From positions 1 to 36,803 of the forward strand of contig PAFH01000003.1 of the NCBI GenBank assembly GCA_002704145.1: a stretch of 36,803 nucleotides of DNA, given 5' to 3'. The notes under the pieces are model-generated. The model searched no databases. It was not told where the DNA came from and saw only the letters and a program-made list of their open reading frames with translations. The DNA comes from Pelagibacteraceae bacterium. Its GTDB lineage: Bacteria > Pseudomonadota > Alphaproteobacteria > Pelagibacterales > Pelagibacteraceae. Positions 10,554 through 19,701 of the stretch are shown one piece after another; position 1 is the first letter of the stretch; every line of letters starts with the position of its first letter. Both the position numbers and the translations under genes were made by a program.

Positions 10554-10793
10554 ATGGAAAAAGGTAAAAGAGCTGGAGACAGTCCTATTGGAATAAATGT
10601 AGTTGAGGGTAAGTCTTATTATTGGTGTACATGTGGACAAAGTTCTAAACAACCTTTTTGTGACGGGTCGCATAATGGATCAAAATTTGGACCAATGACT
10701 TATAAAGCTGAACAAACAAAAAAAATTTTTTTCTGCACGTGTAAACAAACTAATGACCCTCCTTTATGCGATGGATCCCACAATAAAAAATGA
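10554..10793 (+). CDS. CDGSH iron-sulfur domain protein with two CDGSH motifs
   Basis: A 79-residue protein with two tandem mitoNEET-type motifs: CTCGQSSKQPFCDGSH and CTCKQTNDPPLCDGSH. Each provides the three Cys and one His ligands of a redox-active [2Fe-2S] cluster. There is no signal peptide or membrane helix, so it is probably cytoplasmic. Bacterial tandem CDGSH proteins are poorly characterised and are proposed to act in redox or iron handling. It overlaps the next gene by four bases (ATGA), so it is the first gene of a coupled cluster with a haloacid dehalogenase, pirin and a quinone reductase. The specific partner is not evident. Confidence 0.92.
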   Translation: MEKGKRAGDSPIGINVVEGKSYYWCTCGQSSKQPFCDGSHNGSKFGPMTYKAEQTKKIFFCTCKQTNDPPLCDGSHNKK

Positions 10794-11449
10794 AAACTAA
10801 ATCTGTAGTTTTTGATGCTTATGGAACATTATTTGATGTCAATTCGGCTGCTGAAAAATGTAAAGATAAAATTGGAAATGAATGGGAAAATTTTTCAAAT
10901 TTCTGGCGAACAACCCAATTAGAATATACTTGGTTAAGAAATATAATGAAAAGGCATAAGGATTTTTGGAAAGTAACTGAGGATAGTTTAGAAAAATCAA
11001 TGAAAGTTTTCAAAATAGATATGACTATGAAAAAAGATTTATTAAATCTTTATAAAGTTTTATCTCCGTACCCTGAGGTTGAAGAGGTTTTAAAAAATTT
11101 AAAAAATAAAAATTTTAAACTTGCTATACTTTCAAACGGAACACCTTCTCTTTTAAATGAGTTGGTACAAAGCAATAATTTAGATGATCTATTTGATGAT
11201 ATTTTTTCAGTAGAAGAAGTAAAAATTTATAAACCAGACTCAAAAGTTTACGATCTTCCATTAAAAAAATATAAAATTAAATCTGACGAAGTGACATTTT
11301 TAAGTGCCAATACATGGGATGTTTCAGGCGGTGGAAACTATGGTTATAATGCGGTTTGGGTGAATAGAAATAAAGCAATTTTTGACAATCTAGATTTTAA
11401 AAGTACACATGAAATAAACAATTTAACGCAGTTACTGGATATAGTATAA
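10790..11449 (+). CDS. Haloacid dehalogenase, type II
   Basis: HAD-superfamily hydrolase of the L-2-haloacid dehalogenase type (219 residues). Motif I VFDAYGTLFDVNS has the nucleophile D9; R40 (FWRTTQLEYTW) matches the substrate carboxylate/halide arginine; motif II is AILSNGTP; the motif III lysine is in VKIYKPDSKVY; and SANTWDVSGGGNYGYNAVWVNR matches the signature SxNxWDxxGAxxFGxxxxWxNR of this subgroup. These together indicate true 2-haloacid dehalogenases rather than phosphoglycolate phosphatases, though the natural substrate is not proven. It is coupled to the CDGSH gene by ATGA and lies 15 bases before the pirin gene. Confidence 0.87.
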   Translation: MKTKSVVFDAYGTLFDVNSAAEKCKDKIGNEWENFSNFWRTTQLEYTWLRNIMKRHKDFWKVTEDSLEKSMKVFKIDMTMKKDLLNLYKVLSPYPEVEEVLKNLKNKNFKLAILSNGTPSLLNELVQSNNLDDLFDDIFSVEEVKIYKPDSKVYDLPLKKYKIKSDEVTFLSANTWDVSGGGNYGYNAVWVNRNKAIFDNLDFKSTHEINNLTQLLDIV

Positions 11450-11464
11450 AGGTTATAGTTTCTT

Positions 11465-12307
11465 ATGACACAGATCCAAGTAAAAAAAATTATAAAAGCT
11501 TTAAACTCATCAGATGGAGCAGGTGTAAAACTAAAAAGAAGTATTGGTACGCCAGAGGTGGATTATGTAGATCCATTTTTAATGCTAGATGAATTTGGAT
11601 CTGAAAATAAAGATGATTATGTTGCAGGATTTCCTCCACACCCACATCGAGGTATAGAAACAGTGACTTATATGTTGAATGGTGAATTTGAACACGAAGA
11701 TAGTACTGGCTCTAAAGGTAAAATGAAGCCAGGAGATGTGCAATGGATGAAAACCGGGAGAGGTATAATTCATTCTGAGATGCCCGCAATGTCAAACGGT
11801 AAATTACTAGGGTTTCAGTTGTGGATTAATATGCCTGCTAAATTGAAAAAAAATAAACCTGAGTATCTTTACATTAAAAGTAACGAACTAGGAGTCCATA
11901 AAGACAATGAAAAAACTGTAAAAGTAATAGCAGGAAAATATGAAAAAACTAAAGGTGCTCAAATAAATCACAACGTTCAACCTATTTATTTTCATATTGT
12001 ATTAGAAGAAGGTAAGGAATTTAAATGCGATGTACCAATTGAGCATAATTCTTTTGTTTACTTACTAAAAGGTGAATTAAAAATTGGAGATAAGGATCAC
12101 AACAAAACAAGTGACTCAAATTTAATTTTGCTTGATAAAGGTAGTTTGCTTAAAATTATAGCTAATAAAAAGACTGAATTTCTTTTTATTGCAGGTAAAC
12201 CAATTGGCGAACCCATTGCTAGAGGCGGTCCTTTCGTAATGAATACGAAAGCTGAAATACTTGAGGCAATTCAAGATTATAATAACGGAACATTTGCTAA
12301 ATATTAA
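11465..12307 (+). CDS. Pirin family protein
   Basis: A bicupin of 280 residues. The N-terminal cupin carries the metal site: H59 and H61 in FPPHPHRGIETVTYM and H103 and E105 in GRGIIHSEMPA. This is the full 3-His/1-Glu set seen in human pirin and in E. coli YhhW, some of which have quercetinase (quercetin 2,3-dioxygenase) activity. The C-terminal cupin ends in GEPIARGGPFVMNTKAEI, the usual family tail. It sits between the dehalogenase and the quinone reductase on the same strand. The substrate cannot be told from sequence; a regulatory role has also been reported for some pirins. Confidence 0.92.
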   Translation: MTQIQVKKIIKALNSSDGAGVKLKRSIGTPEVDYVDPFLMLDEFGSENKDDYVAGFPPHPHRGIETVTYMLNGEFEHEDSTGSKGKMKPGDVQWMKTGRGIIHSEMPAMSNGKLLGFQLWINMPAKLKKNKPEYLYIKSNELGVHKDNEKTVKVIAGKYEKTKGAQINHNVQPIYFHIVLEEGKEFKCDVPIEHNSFVYLLKGELKIGDKDHNKTSDSNLILLDKGSLLKIIANKKTEFLFIAGKPIGEPIARGGPFVMNTKAEILEAIQDYNNGTFAKY

Positions 12308-12331
12308 AAGTTAAAGTACTTTTCTAAAAAA

Positions 12332-13306
12332 ATGTCTAAATCAATAATTATTAAAAAAAATGGAGGTCCAGAAATTTTGGAACTTCAAGATATAAATATT
12401 GGTTCTCCTGGCCCTGATGAAATTAAAGTTTCTAATTTTGCGATAGGTTTAAACTATATTGATACATATCATAGATCTGGATTATACCCCCTTCCATTGC
12501 CAAGCGGGATAGGATTAGAGGCGGCAGGAAAAATTGATGAAGTTGGTTCAAACGTAAATGAATTTAGTAAAGGCGATAATATTGCATACGCCTCTATGCC
12601 TATCGGAGCATATTCTGAACAAAGAATAATACCAGCAAAAATTTGTGTTAAACTTCCTGAGGGAATTTCACATAAGTTGGCTGCTACTTTAATGACAAAA
12701 GGATTAACAACCAATTATTTGTTAACTAAAACTTATAATCTTAAAGCTGGGGAAACAATTTTGTTTCATGCTGCAGCAGGTGGAGTTGGTCAAATCTTTG
12801 CTCAATGGGCTAAAAGTATTGGAGCAAAAGTAATAGGAACAGTTGGGTCAGACAAAAAAATAGAGATAGCAAAATCTAATGGTTATGAAGAAGTAATTAA
12901 TTACTCTAAAGATGATTTTTCAAAAGAAGTAATGAAATTAACAAAAGACAGTGGAGTATCTGCTGTTTTTGATGGTGTTGGAAAAAATACTTTTAAAGGT
13001 TCTATAGCATGCTTAAAACCCAGAGGAATGATGGTAAGTTTTGGTAATGCTTCTGGACCTCTAGATCCAGTAAATGTTCCAAAGGATATTCAATCTAAAA
13101 GTCTTTTTTTAACCAGGCCTACAATTGGGCATTATTTTACTAATAGAAGAGAACTTCAAAAAGGTGCTGATGAAATTTTTGAAAAAGTTAAATTTGGAAA
13201 AATTAAAATATCAATATTTAAAGAATACAAATTATCAGAAGCATCTCAAGCACATATAGATCTAGAATCAAGAAAGCTTACAGGCCCAGCTATTTTAATT
13301 CCATAA
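12332..13306 (+). CDS. NAD(P)H:quinone oxidoreductase, zinc-independent MDR family
   Basis: A 324-residue medium-chain dehydrogenase/reductase of the Qor (zeta-crystallin) type. The N-terminal catalytic domain has NYIDTYHRSGLYPLPLPSGIGLEAAG, a quinone oxidoreductase signature without zinc-ligand cysteines. The Rossmann motif is HAAAGGVGQIFAQWAKSIGAKVIGT (about 147-171), and LTGPAILIP is the usual end. It is predicted to reduce quinones with NADPH in the cytoplasm. The stop overlaps the start of the DUF1289 gene (TAATG). With pirin, which can act on quinone-like flavonols, it suggests a small quinone or aromatic detoxification set; that is inference. Confidence 0.9.
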   Translation: MSKSIIIKKNGGPEILELQDINIGSPGPDEIKVSNFAIGLNYIDTYHRSGLYPLPLPSGIGLEAAGKIDEVGSNVNEFSKGDNIAYASMPIGAYSEQRIIPAKICVKLPEGISHKLAATLMTKGLTTNYLLTKTYNLKAGETILFHAAAGGVGQIFAQWAKSIGAKVIGTVGSDKKIEIAKSNGYEEVINYSKDDFSKEVMKLTKDSGVSAVFDGVGKNTFKGSIACLKPRGMMVSFGNASGPLDPVNVPKDIQSKSLFLTRPTIGHYFTNRRELQKGADEIFEKVKFGKIKISIFKEYKLSEASQAHIDLESRKLTGPAILIP

Positions 13307-13569
13307 TGGATAAAAAGATTATTTCTCCATGTATAAGTATTTGTAAGACTGATCCAGTTACCGGATATTGTTATGGTTGTGCTAGGACAGATGAGGAAAA
13401 GAGTCTGTGGAAAAATGAAAAAACTGATAGAGTTTGGAAAAGTAAAAATTTAATTCTTATACAGAACAGAATGTCTGGTTGGCAACTTGAAACATTTAAA
13501 GAGTCTTATAATCATAAGATAAAATCTGGAATATCAATTTTCAAAAAAAAATTGCTCGAAGAAAAATAA
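13306..13569 (+). CDS. DUF1289 Cys-rich small protein
   Basis: An 87-residue protein with SPCISICKTDPVTGYCYGCARTDEE at the N-terminus: four cysteines in a CxxxC...CxxC pattern typical of DUF1289, which is widespread in proteobacteria and probably binds zinc or an Fe-S cluster. The function is unknown. After the Cys domain comes a helical, Lys-rich tail of about 40 residues with no recognised motif. It is coupled to the quinone reductase by a one-base overlap. Its end faces the end of the DUF2721 gene with only three bases between. Confidence 0.88.
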   Translation: MDKKIISPCISICKTDPVTGYCYGCARTDEEKSLWKNEKTDRVWKSKNLILIQNRMSGWQLETFKESYNHKIKSGISIFKKKLLEEK

Positions 13570-13572
13570 CTT

Positions 13573-13986
13573 TTATTTTAAATCATCGCTCATAGATTTC
13601 ATGTCTGTTAAATGAAATTTAAGCGCTTTAGTAGATAATCTAATTTCTTGAAGAAAAAGAAAAATTGATATTATCATACAAATACAACATGCTCCAAAAA
13701 CTAATCTTGCAGTTAAAACTTTGTCAAGATAAAGAAATAACACTGTAAGCATGTTAAAGAGAAATCCCCAGCTGCAAAAACCCATGGTGAATTTTAAAAG
13801 AGTCGTACGATAATTTAAATTGTGCAATTGTTTCTCCCATTCTGGAGGAATATGTTTTTCAAATACATATTCATCATGAAGTTTTCTAATAAGTGCACTT
13901 AAAGTATGAAAACGTGTACTGTAAACATTCATAATTAAAGGAATTGCAGGAAACATTAGTGCGGTCACTGTGTAATCTATGTCCAT
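13573..13986 (-). CDS. DUF2721 family membrane protein
   Basis: A 137-residue protein with about three hydrophobic stretches (near 9-24, 65-88 and 92-112). The N-terminal TALMFPAIPLIMNVYSTRFHTLSALIRKLHDEY matches the DUF2721 pattern (FPAIxLLxxxxxxRFxxLxxLIRxL). The function of the family is unknown. It is divergent from ubiA across a spacer of about 53 bases, assuming ubiA starts at 14040. Confidence 0.8.
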   Translation of the reverse strand: MDIDYTVTALMFPAIPLIMNVYSTRFHTLSALIRKLHDEYVFEKHIPPEWEKQLHNLNYRTTLLKFTMGFCSWGFLFNMLTVLFLYLDKVLTARLVFGACCICMIISIFLFLQEIRLSTKALKFHLTDMKSMSDDLK

Positions 13987-14039
13987 ATCGAATCAAATTG
14001 ATTATGTATATAGTGTTTGATATTTACAAGTCTTATTTC

Positions 14040-14894
14040 ATGAACCAATTAAAAATATTTATTGAACTAACTAGATTGAATAAACCAATAGGGATTATGC
14101 TACTGTTTTGGCCATGTTCGTGGGGCTTGGCTTATGCTTTTCATTTAGATCAAAATTTAAATATTTTTGTTTATTATATTTTACTTTTTTTCTTAGGATC
14201 GGTTTTAATGCGAAGTGCAGGCTGCATAATAAATGATATTGTTGATAAAGATTTTGACAAAAAAGTTTATAGGACAAAAAAAAGGCCTATTACTAGTGGC
14301 AAAATATCCGTAAAAAAAGCCTCTTCATATGCTTTATTGCTTTGCCTTCTAGCTTTTATAATTTTAATACAATTTAATTTTAAAACAATTTTACTGGGGC
14401 TGGGATCTATGGTTTTAGCTTTCTCTTATCCATTCATGAAAAGAATTACATATTGGCCTCAGCTCTTTTTAGGTTTAACCTTTAACTGGGGTATGATTAT
14501 GGCTCATACAGCAATATTAGATCAAATATCATTAAATATTACGCTGCTATATTTATCAGCCATATTTTGGACATTGGGTTATGACACGATTTATGGAACT
14601 CAAGATATAAATGATGATGAAATAATAGGAGTTAAATCAACTGCAATTAAATTTAAAAAAAATATAAAAACTTTTGTGTCAACATGTTATTTAATTACCT
14701 CATTATTAATGATTATTGTATTTAAAGATAATATAGGGTTAAATTTATCGACTTTTTTAATAACAATGTTTTTTTTAAGTTTAATTTATCAAGTTAAAAT
14801 TTTCAGTAGAAAAAACCATTTGAATTGTCTAAAGGCGTTTAAATTTAATAATTATTCTGGCTGCTTAATATTTTTAACAATTTTTTTTATTTAA
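14040..14894 (+). CDS. ubiA: 4-hydroxybenzoate polyprenyltransferase
   Basis: Attaches the polyprenyl chain to 4-hydroxybenzoate in ubiquinone synthesis at the inner membrane. The first aspartate-rich motif NDIVDKDFDKKVYRTKKRPITSG lies near 65-87, and the second, DTIYGTQDINDDEIIGVKSTA, near 181-201. It has about eight to nine helices. The reading frame is open further upstream to 13944, but that part overlaps the DUF2721 gene and has no family similarity. The ATG at 14040 places 14 residues before the conserved LNKPIG and gives 284 residues, close to E. coli UbiA (290). An ATG at 14004 is a weaker alternative. Confidence 0.93.
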   Translation: MNQLKIFIELTRLNKPIGIMLLFWPCSWGLAYAFHLDQNLNIFVYYILLFFLGSVLMRSAGCIINDIVDKDFDKKVYRTKKRPITSGKISVKKASSYALLLCLLAFIILIQFNFKTILLGLGSMVLAFSYPFMKRITYWPQLFLGLTFNWGMIMAHTAILDQISLNITLLYLSAIFWTLGYDTIYGTQDINDDEIIGVKSTAIKFKKNIKTFVSTCYLITSLLMIIVFKDNIGLNLSTFLITMFFLSLIYQVKIFSRKNHLNCLKAFKFNNYSGCLIFLTIFFI

Positions 14895-14897
14895 CTT

Positions 14898-16640
14898 ATG
14901 GAATTAAAAGAATTAGTCCCGATAATAAAAAGACTATACAGAGAACACATTAGATTTCATTTAAAAAGAATTTTTCTTTGTTTAATTTTATCTATATTTA
15001 TAGCTGGAACAACTTCAACTATAGCTTGGCTGCTTGATCCGGCAGTAAAAAAAATATTCATTGATAAAAATCAAACATTAGCATGGATGATTCCTATAGC
15101 AATTATAATTGCTTTTGTTACAAAAGGTTTATCTTTATATTTCGCGCGGTTAAATATTAATATAGTAGGTCAAAGAATTGCAGGTGAGTTACAAAAAAAA
15201 ATTGCTAAATCAATTTTATTTACAGATATTCAAACTTTAGATAGTCGACACTCTGGAAGATATATTTCAAACATACAATTCGATACTGGCCAGATTTCCC
15301 ATTTTGTTAGCACTGGAGTGCTAAATCTAATGAAAGACTCGTTTTCTGTAATTTTTTTAGTTGGGCTAATGTTTTATCAAAACTGGAAATTAGCGTCTTT
15401 TGCAATATTAATGATTCCTCTGGCAGGGGGGCTAGCTAAAAATCTTGGAAAACAAATAGCAAAAGCCACTACTCAAGCAAGTAAACTATCGGGAAATCTA
15501 GTGTCATATTTAGCTGATATTCTTAGAGGTTCTAGAATGATCCGAATTTTTCAAAAAGAAGAACAAGAAACTAAGAATGCTGACAATGTTATAACGCAAG
15601 CTGTGGACAAAAATATTAAAGTTTCAGAAATTATGATTCGTGCAACTCCAATAATGGAATGTCTTACAGGAATAATGATAGCTGGATTCATATTTTTTTC
15701 AGGAAAATTAATTAACTCGGGTGAACTTGGTATAAATAATTTTTTTTCATTCTTAGCTGCTATGATGTTAGCTTATCAACCAATTAGGTCTCTAGCCACT
15801 ATTAATATGACTGCGTATCAAGGGGCTGCAGCAGCACAACGTATTAATTTAATAATTGATAAACCAATTAAAATAAAAAATGAAAAAGATTTACCTGATT
15901 TAAAAATAATTAAATGTGACATGTCATTTGATAATGTTAGCTTTAAATATGAATTAACTGAAGAAAAGGCAATTAAAAGTATTAATTTAAAAATTGAAGG
16001 TGGTAAAGTTACTGCCTTAGTAGGGAAAAGTGGAGCAGGAAAAAGTACAATCATCAATTTGATACCTAGGTTTTATGACCCACAAGAAGGAGAGATTAAA
16101 ATTGATAATCAAAGTATTAATAGGATAAATCTTAATTCTTTAAGAGATAAGATCTCATTAGTAAGTCAGGATGTAGTTTTGTTTGATGACACTATTAAAA
16201 ACAATATTGCTTACGCAGACTCTAATGCTACTCAAAAAGATATTGAAGAAGCTTGTAATTTTGCTGCTGCTGATGAGTTTATAAAAAAACTTCCAAATAA
16301 ATATGAAACAGTTGTGGGAGAAAATGGAGTAAGGCTTTCCGGGGGTCAAAAACAAAGGATATCAATAGCTCGGGCAATATTGAAAAAATCACCGATAATA
16401 CTTTTAGATGAAGCTACATCTTCACTAGATACGGAGTCAGAAAGAGTTGTTCAAAATGCGATTAATAATTTAATTAAAGGAAGAACTACAATTGTCATCG
16501 CACATAGACTTTCTACTATTCACAATTCTGATAAAATATTTTTTTTAGAAAATGGAAAAATAATAAATTCTGGTAATCATGATTACCTTATTAATAATAG
16601 CAAAGAATATAAATCATTATATGAAAATCAATTAAAATAA
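14898..16640 (+). CDS. msbA: ABC exporter, MsbA-like lipid A flippase
   Basis: A half-transporter of 580 residues: an N-terminal six-helix ABC membrane domain (about 20-310), then an ATPase domain. Walker A is GKSGAGKS (376-383), then SQDVVLFDDTIKNNI (Q-loop), LSGGQKQR signature, Walker B IILLDEATSSLD and the H-loop IAHRLSTI. This architecture fits MsbA, which flips lipid A core from the inner to the outer leaflet of the inner membrane. The MsbA call rests partly on context: it is followed directly by waaA (TAA then ATG, no gap), lpxK and an lpxL-like acyltransferase. Another lipid exporter of this family cannot be excluded. Confidence 0.88.
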   Translation: MELKELVPIIKRLYREHIRFHLKRIFLCLILSIFIAGTTSTIAWLLDPAVKKIFIDKNQTLAWMIPIAIIIAFVTKGLSLYFARLNINIVGQRIAGELQKKIAKSILFTDIQTLDSRHSGRYISNIQFDTGQISHFVSTGVLNLMKDSFSVIFLVGLMFYQNWKLASFAILMIPLAGGLAKNLGKQIAKATTQASKLSGNLVSYLADILRGSRMIRIFQKEEQETKNADNVITQAVDKNIKVSEIMIRATPIMECLTGIMIAGFIFFSGKLINSGELGINNFFSFLAAMMLAYQPIRSLATINMTAYQGAAAAQRINLIIDKPIKIKNEKDLPDLKIIKCDMSFDNVSFKYELTEEKAIKSINLKIEGGKVTALVGKSGAGKSTIINLIPRFYDPQEGEIKIDNQSINRINLNSLRDKISLVSQDVVLFDDTIKNNIAYADSNATQKDIEEACNFAAADEFIKKLPNKYETVVGENGVRLSGGQKQRISIARAILKKSPIILLDEATSSLDTESERVVQNAINNLIKGRTTIVIAHRLSTIHNSDKIFFLENGKIINSGNHDYLINNSKEYKSLYENQLK

Positions 16641-17912
16641 ATGTTATTAATTTATCGAATTTTAATTAATTTTTTTTTTCCTCTTATAATCATAGGTATA
16701 TACATAAGAAAATTTTTTAACAAAGAAAATAAAATTAGATATAAAGAAAAATTATTTAGCTCTTGTTTTAATATTATAAAAAATAACGAAAAAAGATTAA
16801 TTTGGTTTCATGCTGCTAGTATTGGAGAGGTAAAAAGTGTAATTCCTGTCATTCAAAAACTTAAAAAAAAAGCACAATATCAATTTTTAATTACAACAAC
16901 CACTTTGAGCTCTTCTAAACTTATTGAAAAAGATTTATTGCATGAAAAAAATATAGTACACAGGTTTTTTCCAATAGATAAATTTAGTCTAATATCAAAA
17001 TTTTTAGATGGTTGGTCGCCTCATTTAACCGTATTTGTAGACTCTGAAATTTGGCCAAACTTTATTTTAGAGATTAACAAAAGAAATATTCCTTTAGTTT
17101 TATTAAATGGAAGAATAACAAAAAAAACTTTTTTAAGATGGAGACTAATACCTCAATTTGCAAAAAAAATTTTTCAGTCTTTTCAACTAAGTATTCCAGC
17201 TAATAAAGAGTCACAAAAATATTTGGAGAAATTTAATGTTAAAGCTATCAAATACTTTGGTAATATTAAACTTGCTTCAGAGCAGAAATTTAAAGAAATA
17301 AGCTCAAATGATGCTAGATTTTTTAATAACAGATTATTCTGGTCAGCAGTAAGTGTACATGAAGGAGAAGATATGTTTTGTCTTAAAACACATTTAAAAA
17401 TAAAAAAACAACACAATAATATTACAACTATTATAATACCAAGGCATGTAGACCGTGTTAAAAAAATTAGATTAATTTGTAAAAAATTAAATTTGAAATA
17501 TCAAATTTTATCTGAGAATAAAGATATAGAAAAAAATAAAGAAATATTGATAGTTAATTCTTATGGCGTTACTACTCAATTTCTAACATTATGCAACAGT
17601 GTTTTTATAGGAAAATCAATGGAAAAAAAGTTCGAAAAAGTAGGTGGACAAAATCCAATTGAAGCCGCAAAGCTAGGTTGTAAAATTTATCACGGTCCTT
17701 ATGTATATAATTTTCAAGATATCTATAACCTTCTTGAAAAGTTAAAAATTTCTGAAAAAGTTTTAAATGAAGATGAACTATCCAATAAAATATCTGTAGA
17801 TTTTAATCAAGACAGACTAAATAGAAGAGAAAAGATAGAAATGATTAATAAGTTGGGTGAAAAAATACTTAACGATACATGTAATGAATTAGAAAAAATA
17901 ATTTTAAAATGA
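16641..17912 (+). CDS. waaA: 3-deoxy-D-manno-octulosonic acid (Kdo) transferase
   Basis: Transfers Kdo from CMP-Kdo to lipid A precursor. It is 423 residues: an N-terminal membrane anchor (about 5-25) then two glycosyltransferase domains. Motifs are WFHAASIGEVKSV (catalytic base E63), FVDSEIWPNFILEI and ALGCKIYHGP-like block HGPYVYNFQDIY near the C-terminus. The block usually reading VGGHNPLEP is VGGQNPIEA here (335-339), a Gln in place of the common His. It starts directly after the msbA stop and overlaps lpxK by four bases. Whether it adds one or two Kdo residues cannot be told. Confidence 0.94.
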   Translation: MLLIYRILINFFFPLIIIGIYIRKFFNKENKIRYKEKLFSSCFNIIKNNEKRLIWFHAASIGEVKSVIPVIQKLKKKAQYQFLITTTTLSSSKLIEKDLLHEKNIVHRFFPIDKFSLISKFLDGWSPHLTVFVDSEIWPNFILEINKRNIPLVLLNGRITKKTFLRWRLIPQFAKKIFQSFQLSIPANKESQKYLEKFNVKAIKYFGNIKLASEQKFKEISSNDARFFNNRLFWSAVSVHEGEDMFCLKTHLKIKKQHNNITTIIIPRHVDRVKKIRLICKKLNLKYQILSENKDIEKNKEILIVNSYGVTTQFLTLCNSVFIGKSMEKKFEKVGGQNPIEAAKLGCKIYHGPYVYNFQDIYNLLEKLKISEKVLNEDELSNKISVDFNQDRLNRREKIEMINKLGEKILNDTCNELEKIILK

Positions 17913-18841
17913 AAATTTTAAAACCTAAATTTTGGGAAAAAAAAAATAGTTTAATATCAATAATACTTTTTCCAATTTCTTTTTGTATACAAATATTATT
18001 TATATTAAAAAAAAAAATTTTAAAAAAAAAATTTTTTAAAATACCAATTATTTGTGTAGGAAATATTTATTTAGGAGGTACTGGAAAAACTCCTTTATCA
18101 ATTTGGATTGTAAATGAATTAAAAAAGTATAAAAAAAAATCTATTATAGTTAAGAAATACTACTCAAAACACATTGACGAACACAAATTGATTACGGATA
18201 ACTTAATTGATCTTGAACTAAATAATAGCAGAGCAAATGCCCTAGAAATTGTACAAAAGAAAGACTATGACTATGCAATTTTAGACGATGGATTCCAAGA
18301 TTTTTCAGTAAATAAAAATTTAAATATTGTTTGTTTTAACAGCAATCAATTAATTGGGAATGGATTGACTTTACCTTCGGGTCCATTAAGGGAAAGTATT
18401 AATGGTTTAAAAAGATGTCAAATAGTAATTATCAATGGTGAAAAAAACTTATCTTTTGAAAAGCAAATTGTAAAAATTTCAGATAAAATTCAAATTTTTT
18501 ATTCAAAATATTTTCCTGTAAATATTGATAAATTAAAGAATAAAAAGTTTTTCGCTTTTGCTGGTATTGGAAACCCAAATAATTTTTTTGATCTATTGAA
18601 AAAAAATAACATTTTAGTTGAAAAAAAATTTTCTTTCCCGGATCATTTCCATTATAAAAAATCTGATATACAATCTATGATTAATGAATCACTTAAAAAC
18701 GATTGTGAGCTAATTACTACTGAAAAAGATTATTTTAGAATTAAAGATTTAGGATTTGATAAAATTCAATATTTAAAAATTGAACTTAAAATATTTGAAA
18801 AAGAGAAAATCATAAATAAAATTTTGGATTGCAAAATATGA
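17909..18841 (+). CDS. lpxK: Tetraacyldisaccharide 4'-kinase
   Basis: Phosphorylates the 4' position of the lipid A disaccharide at the inner membrane. It is 310 residues with an N-terminal hydrophobic anchor (about 14-33), the Walker A variant VGNIYLGGTGKTP (50-62) peculiar to LpxK, the YAILDDGFQD motif and FPDHFHYKKSDI. The region between anchor and Walker A is Lys-rich and encoded by A runs of 11 (18007-18017) and 10 (18022-18031) that remain in frame. It overlaps waaA (ATGA) and the acyltransferase (ATGA), so the three genes are translated as a block. Confidence 0.95.
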   Translation: MKILKPKFWEKKNSLISIILFPISFCIQILFILKKKILKKKFFKIPIICVGNIYLGGTGKTPLSIWIVNELKKYKKKSIIVKKYYSKHIDEHKLITDNLIDLELNNSRANALEIVQKKDYDYAILDDGFQDFSVNKNLNIVCFNSNQLIGNGLTLPSGPLRESINGLKRCQIVIINGEKNLSFEKQIVKISDKIQIFYSKYFPVNIDKLKNKKFFAFAGIGNPNNFFDLLKKNNILVEKKFSFPDHFHYKKSDIQSMINESLKNDCELITTEKDYFRIKDLGFDKIQYLKIELKIFEKEKIINKILDCKI

Positions 18842-19692
18842 AGACTATAAAGTATTTCATCGAAGCATTTGTAATCTATTTTTTTTTCTTATTAATCAAA
18901 TTACTTGGTCTTAATATCAGTAGAATTTTTTTTTCTTTTTTATTTAAAAAAGTAGGCCCTTTAATACGATCTAACAAAATTCCAAATAAAAATTTATCAA
19001 TATTTTCAAATAATATTTCTAATGAAGAAAAAAAAGATATCATATCTTGCATGTGGTCTAATTATGGAATGACATTTGTTGAATATATTTTTTTAAAAAA
19101 ATTTCGGAATAATCAAAATCATATTGAGATAGAAGGTGTTGAAATTTTAGATATGGTTCTCGAAGATGATAAGCCGGCTATATTTATATCTGGTCATTTC
19201 GCTAATTTCGAATTGATGTCAATGGAAATTACAAAAAGAAAGTTGAAGTTGGCAACAATCTATAGGCCTCTTAATAATTTTTTTCTAAATCCTTTTATGG
19301 AATTCTTAAGAAAAAAGTATGTATGTAAAAATCAAATTAAAAAAGGTATTAAGGGCGTTAAAGAAACAATCGAGTTTATAAAAAACAAACATAGTATAGC
19401 CCTTATGGTTGATCAAAGGGTAAGTGAAGGTGATAAAATAAAATTTTTTAATGATGAAGCTTTTACTACGACCCTGCCTGGGCAGTTAGCGATAAAGTAT
19501 AATCTCAACATAATACCGATTTTTTTAGAGAGAAAAGATAATAAATTTTTTAAAATGAAAGTTTTTGATCCAATTAAAACTTCAAATTTTAAGGACAAAT
19601 TAGAAATTACAAATAAATTGAATCAAATAATTGAGAGTATGATCATCAAAAATCCTAAACAGTGGATTTGGACTCATAATAGGTGGAAATAG
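18838..19692 (+). CDS. Lipid A biosynthesis acyltransferase, LpxL/HtrB family
   Basis: Adds a secondary acyl chain to lipid A from acyl-ACP. It is 284 residues with an N-terminal membrane helix (about 7-28). The catalytic HxxxxE motif is GHFANFELMSME (H120, E125), followed by TIYRPLNN and ALMVDQRVSEGDKIKFF, which match the LpxL family. The frame also opens at a TTG at 18829, but the ATG at 18838 overlaps the lpxK stop as ATGA, the junction style used throughout this cluster, so it is preferred. Whether it is LpxL or LpxM in specificity is undetermined. Confidence 0.88.
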   Translation: MKTIKYFIEAFVIYFFFLLIKLLGLNISRIFFSFLFKKVGPLIRSNKIPNKNLSIFSNNISNEEKKDIISCMWSNYGMTFVEYIFLKKFRNNQNHIEIEGVEILDMVLEDDKPAIFISGHFANFELMSMEITKRKLKLATIYRPLNNFFLNPFMEFLRKKYVCKNQIKKGIKGVKETIEFIKNKHSIALMVDQRVSEGDKIKFFNDEAFTTTLPGQLAIKYNLNIIPIFLERKDNKFFKMKVFDPIKTSNFKDKLEITNKLNQIIESMIIKNPKQWIWTHNRWK

Positions 19693-19701
19693 TATTTTTT
19701 T

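Noticed and set aside
13944..14039. N-terminal extension of UbiA
   Set aside because: It overlaps the DUF2721 gene, has no similarity to UbiA, and the ATG at 14040 places the conserved LNKPIG at the normal distance.
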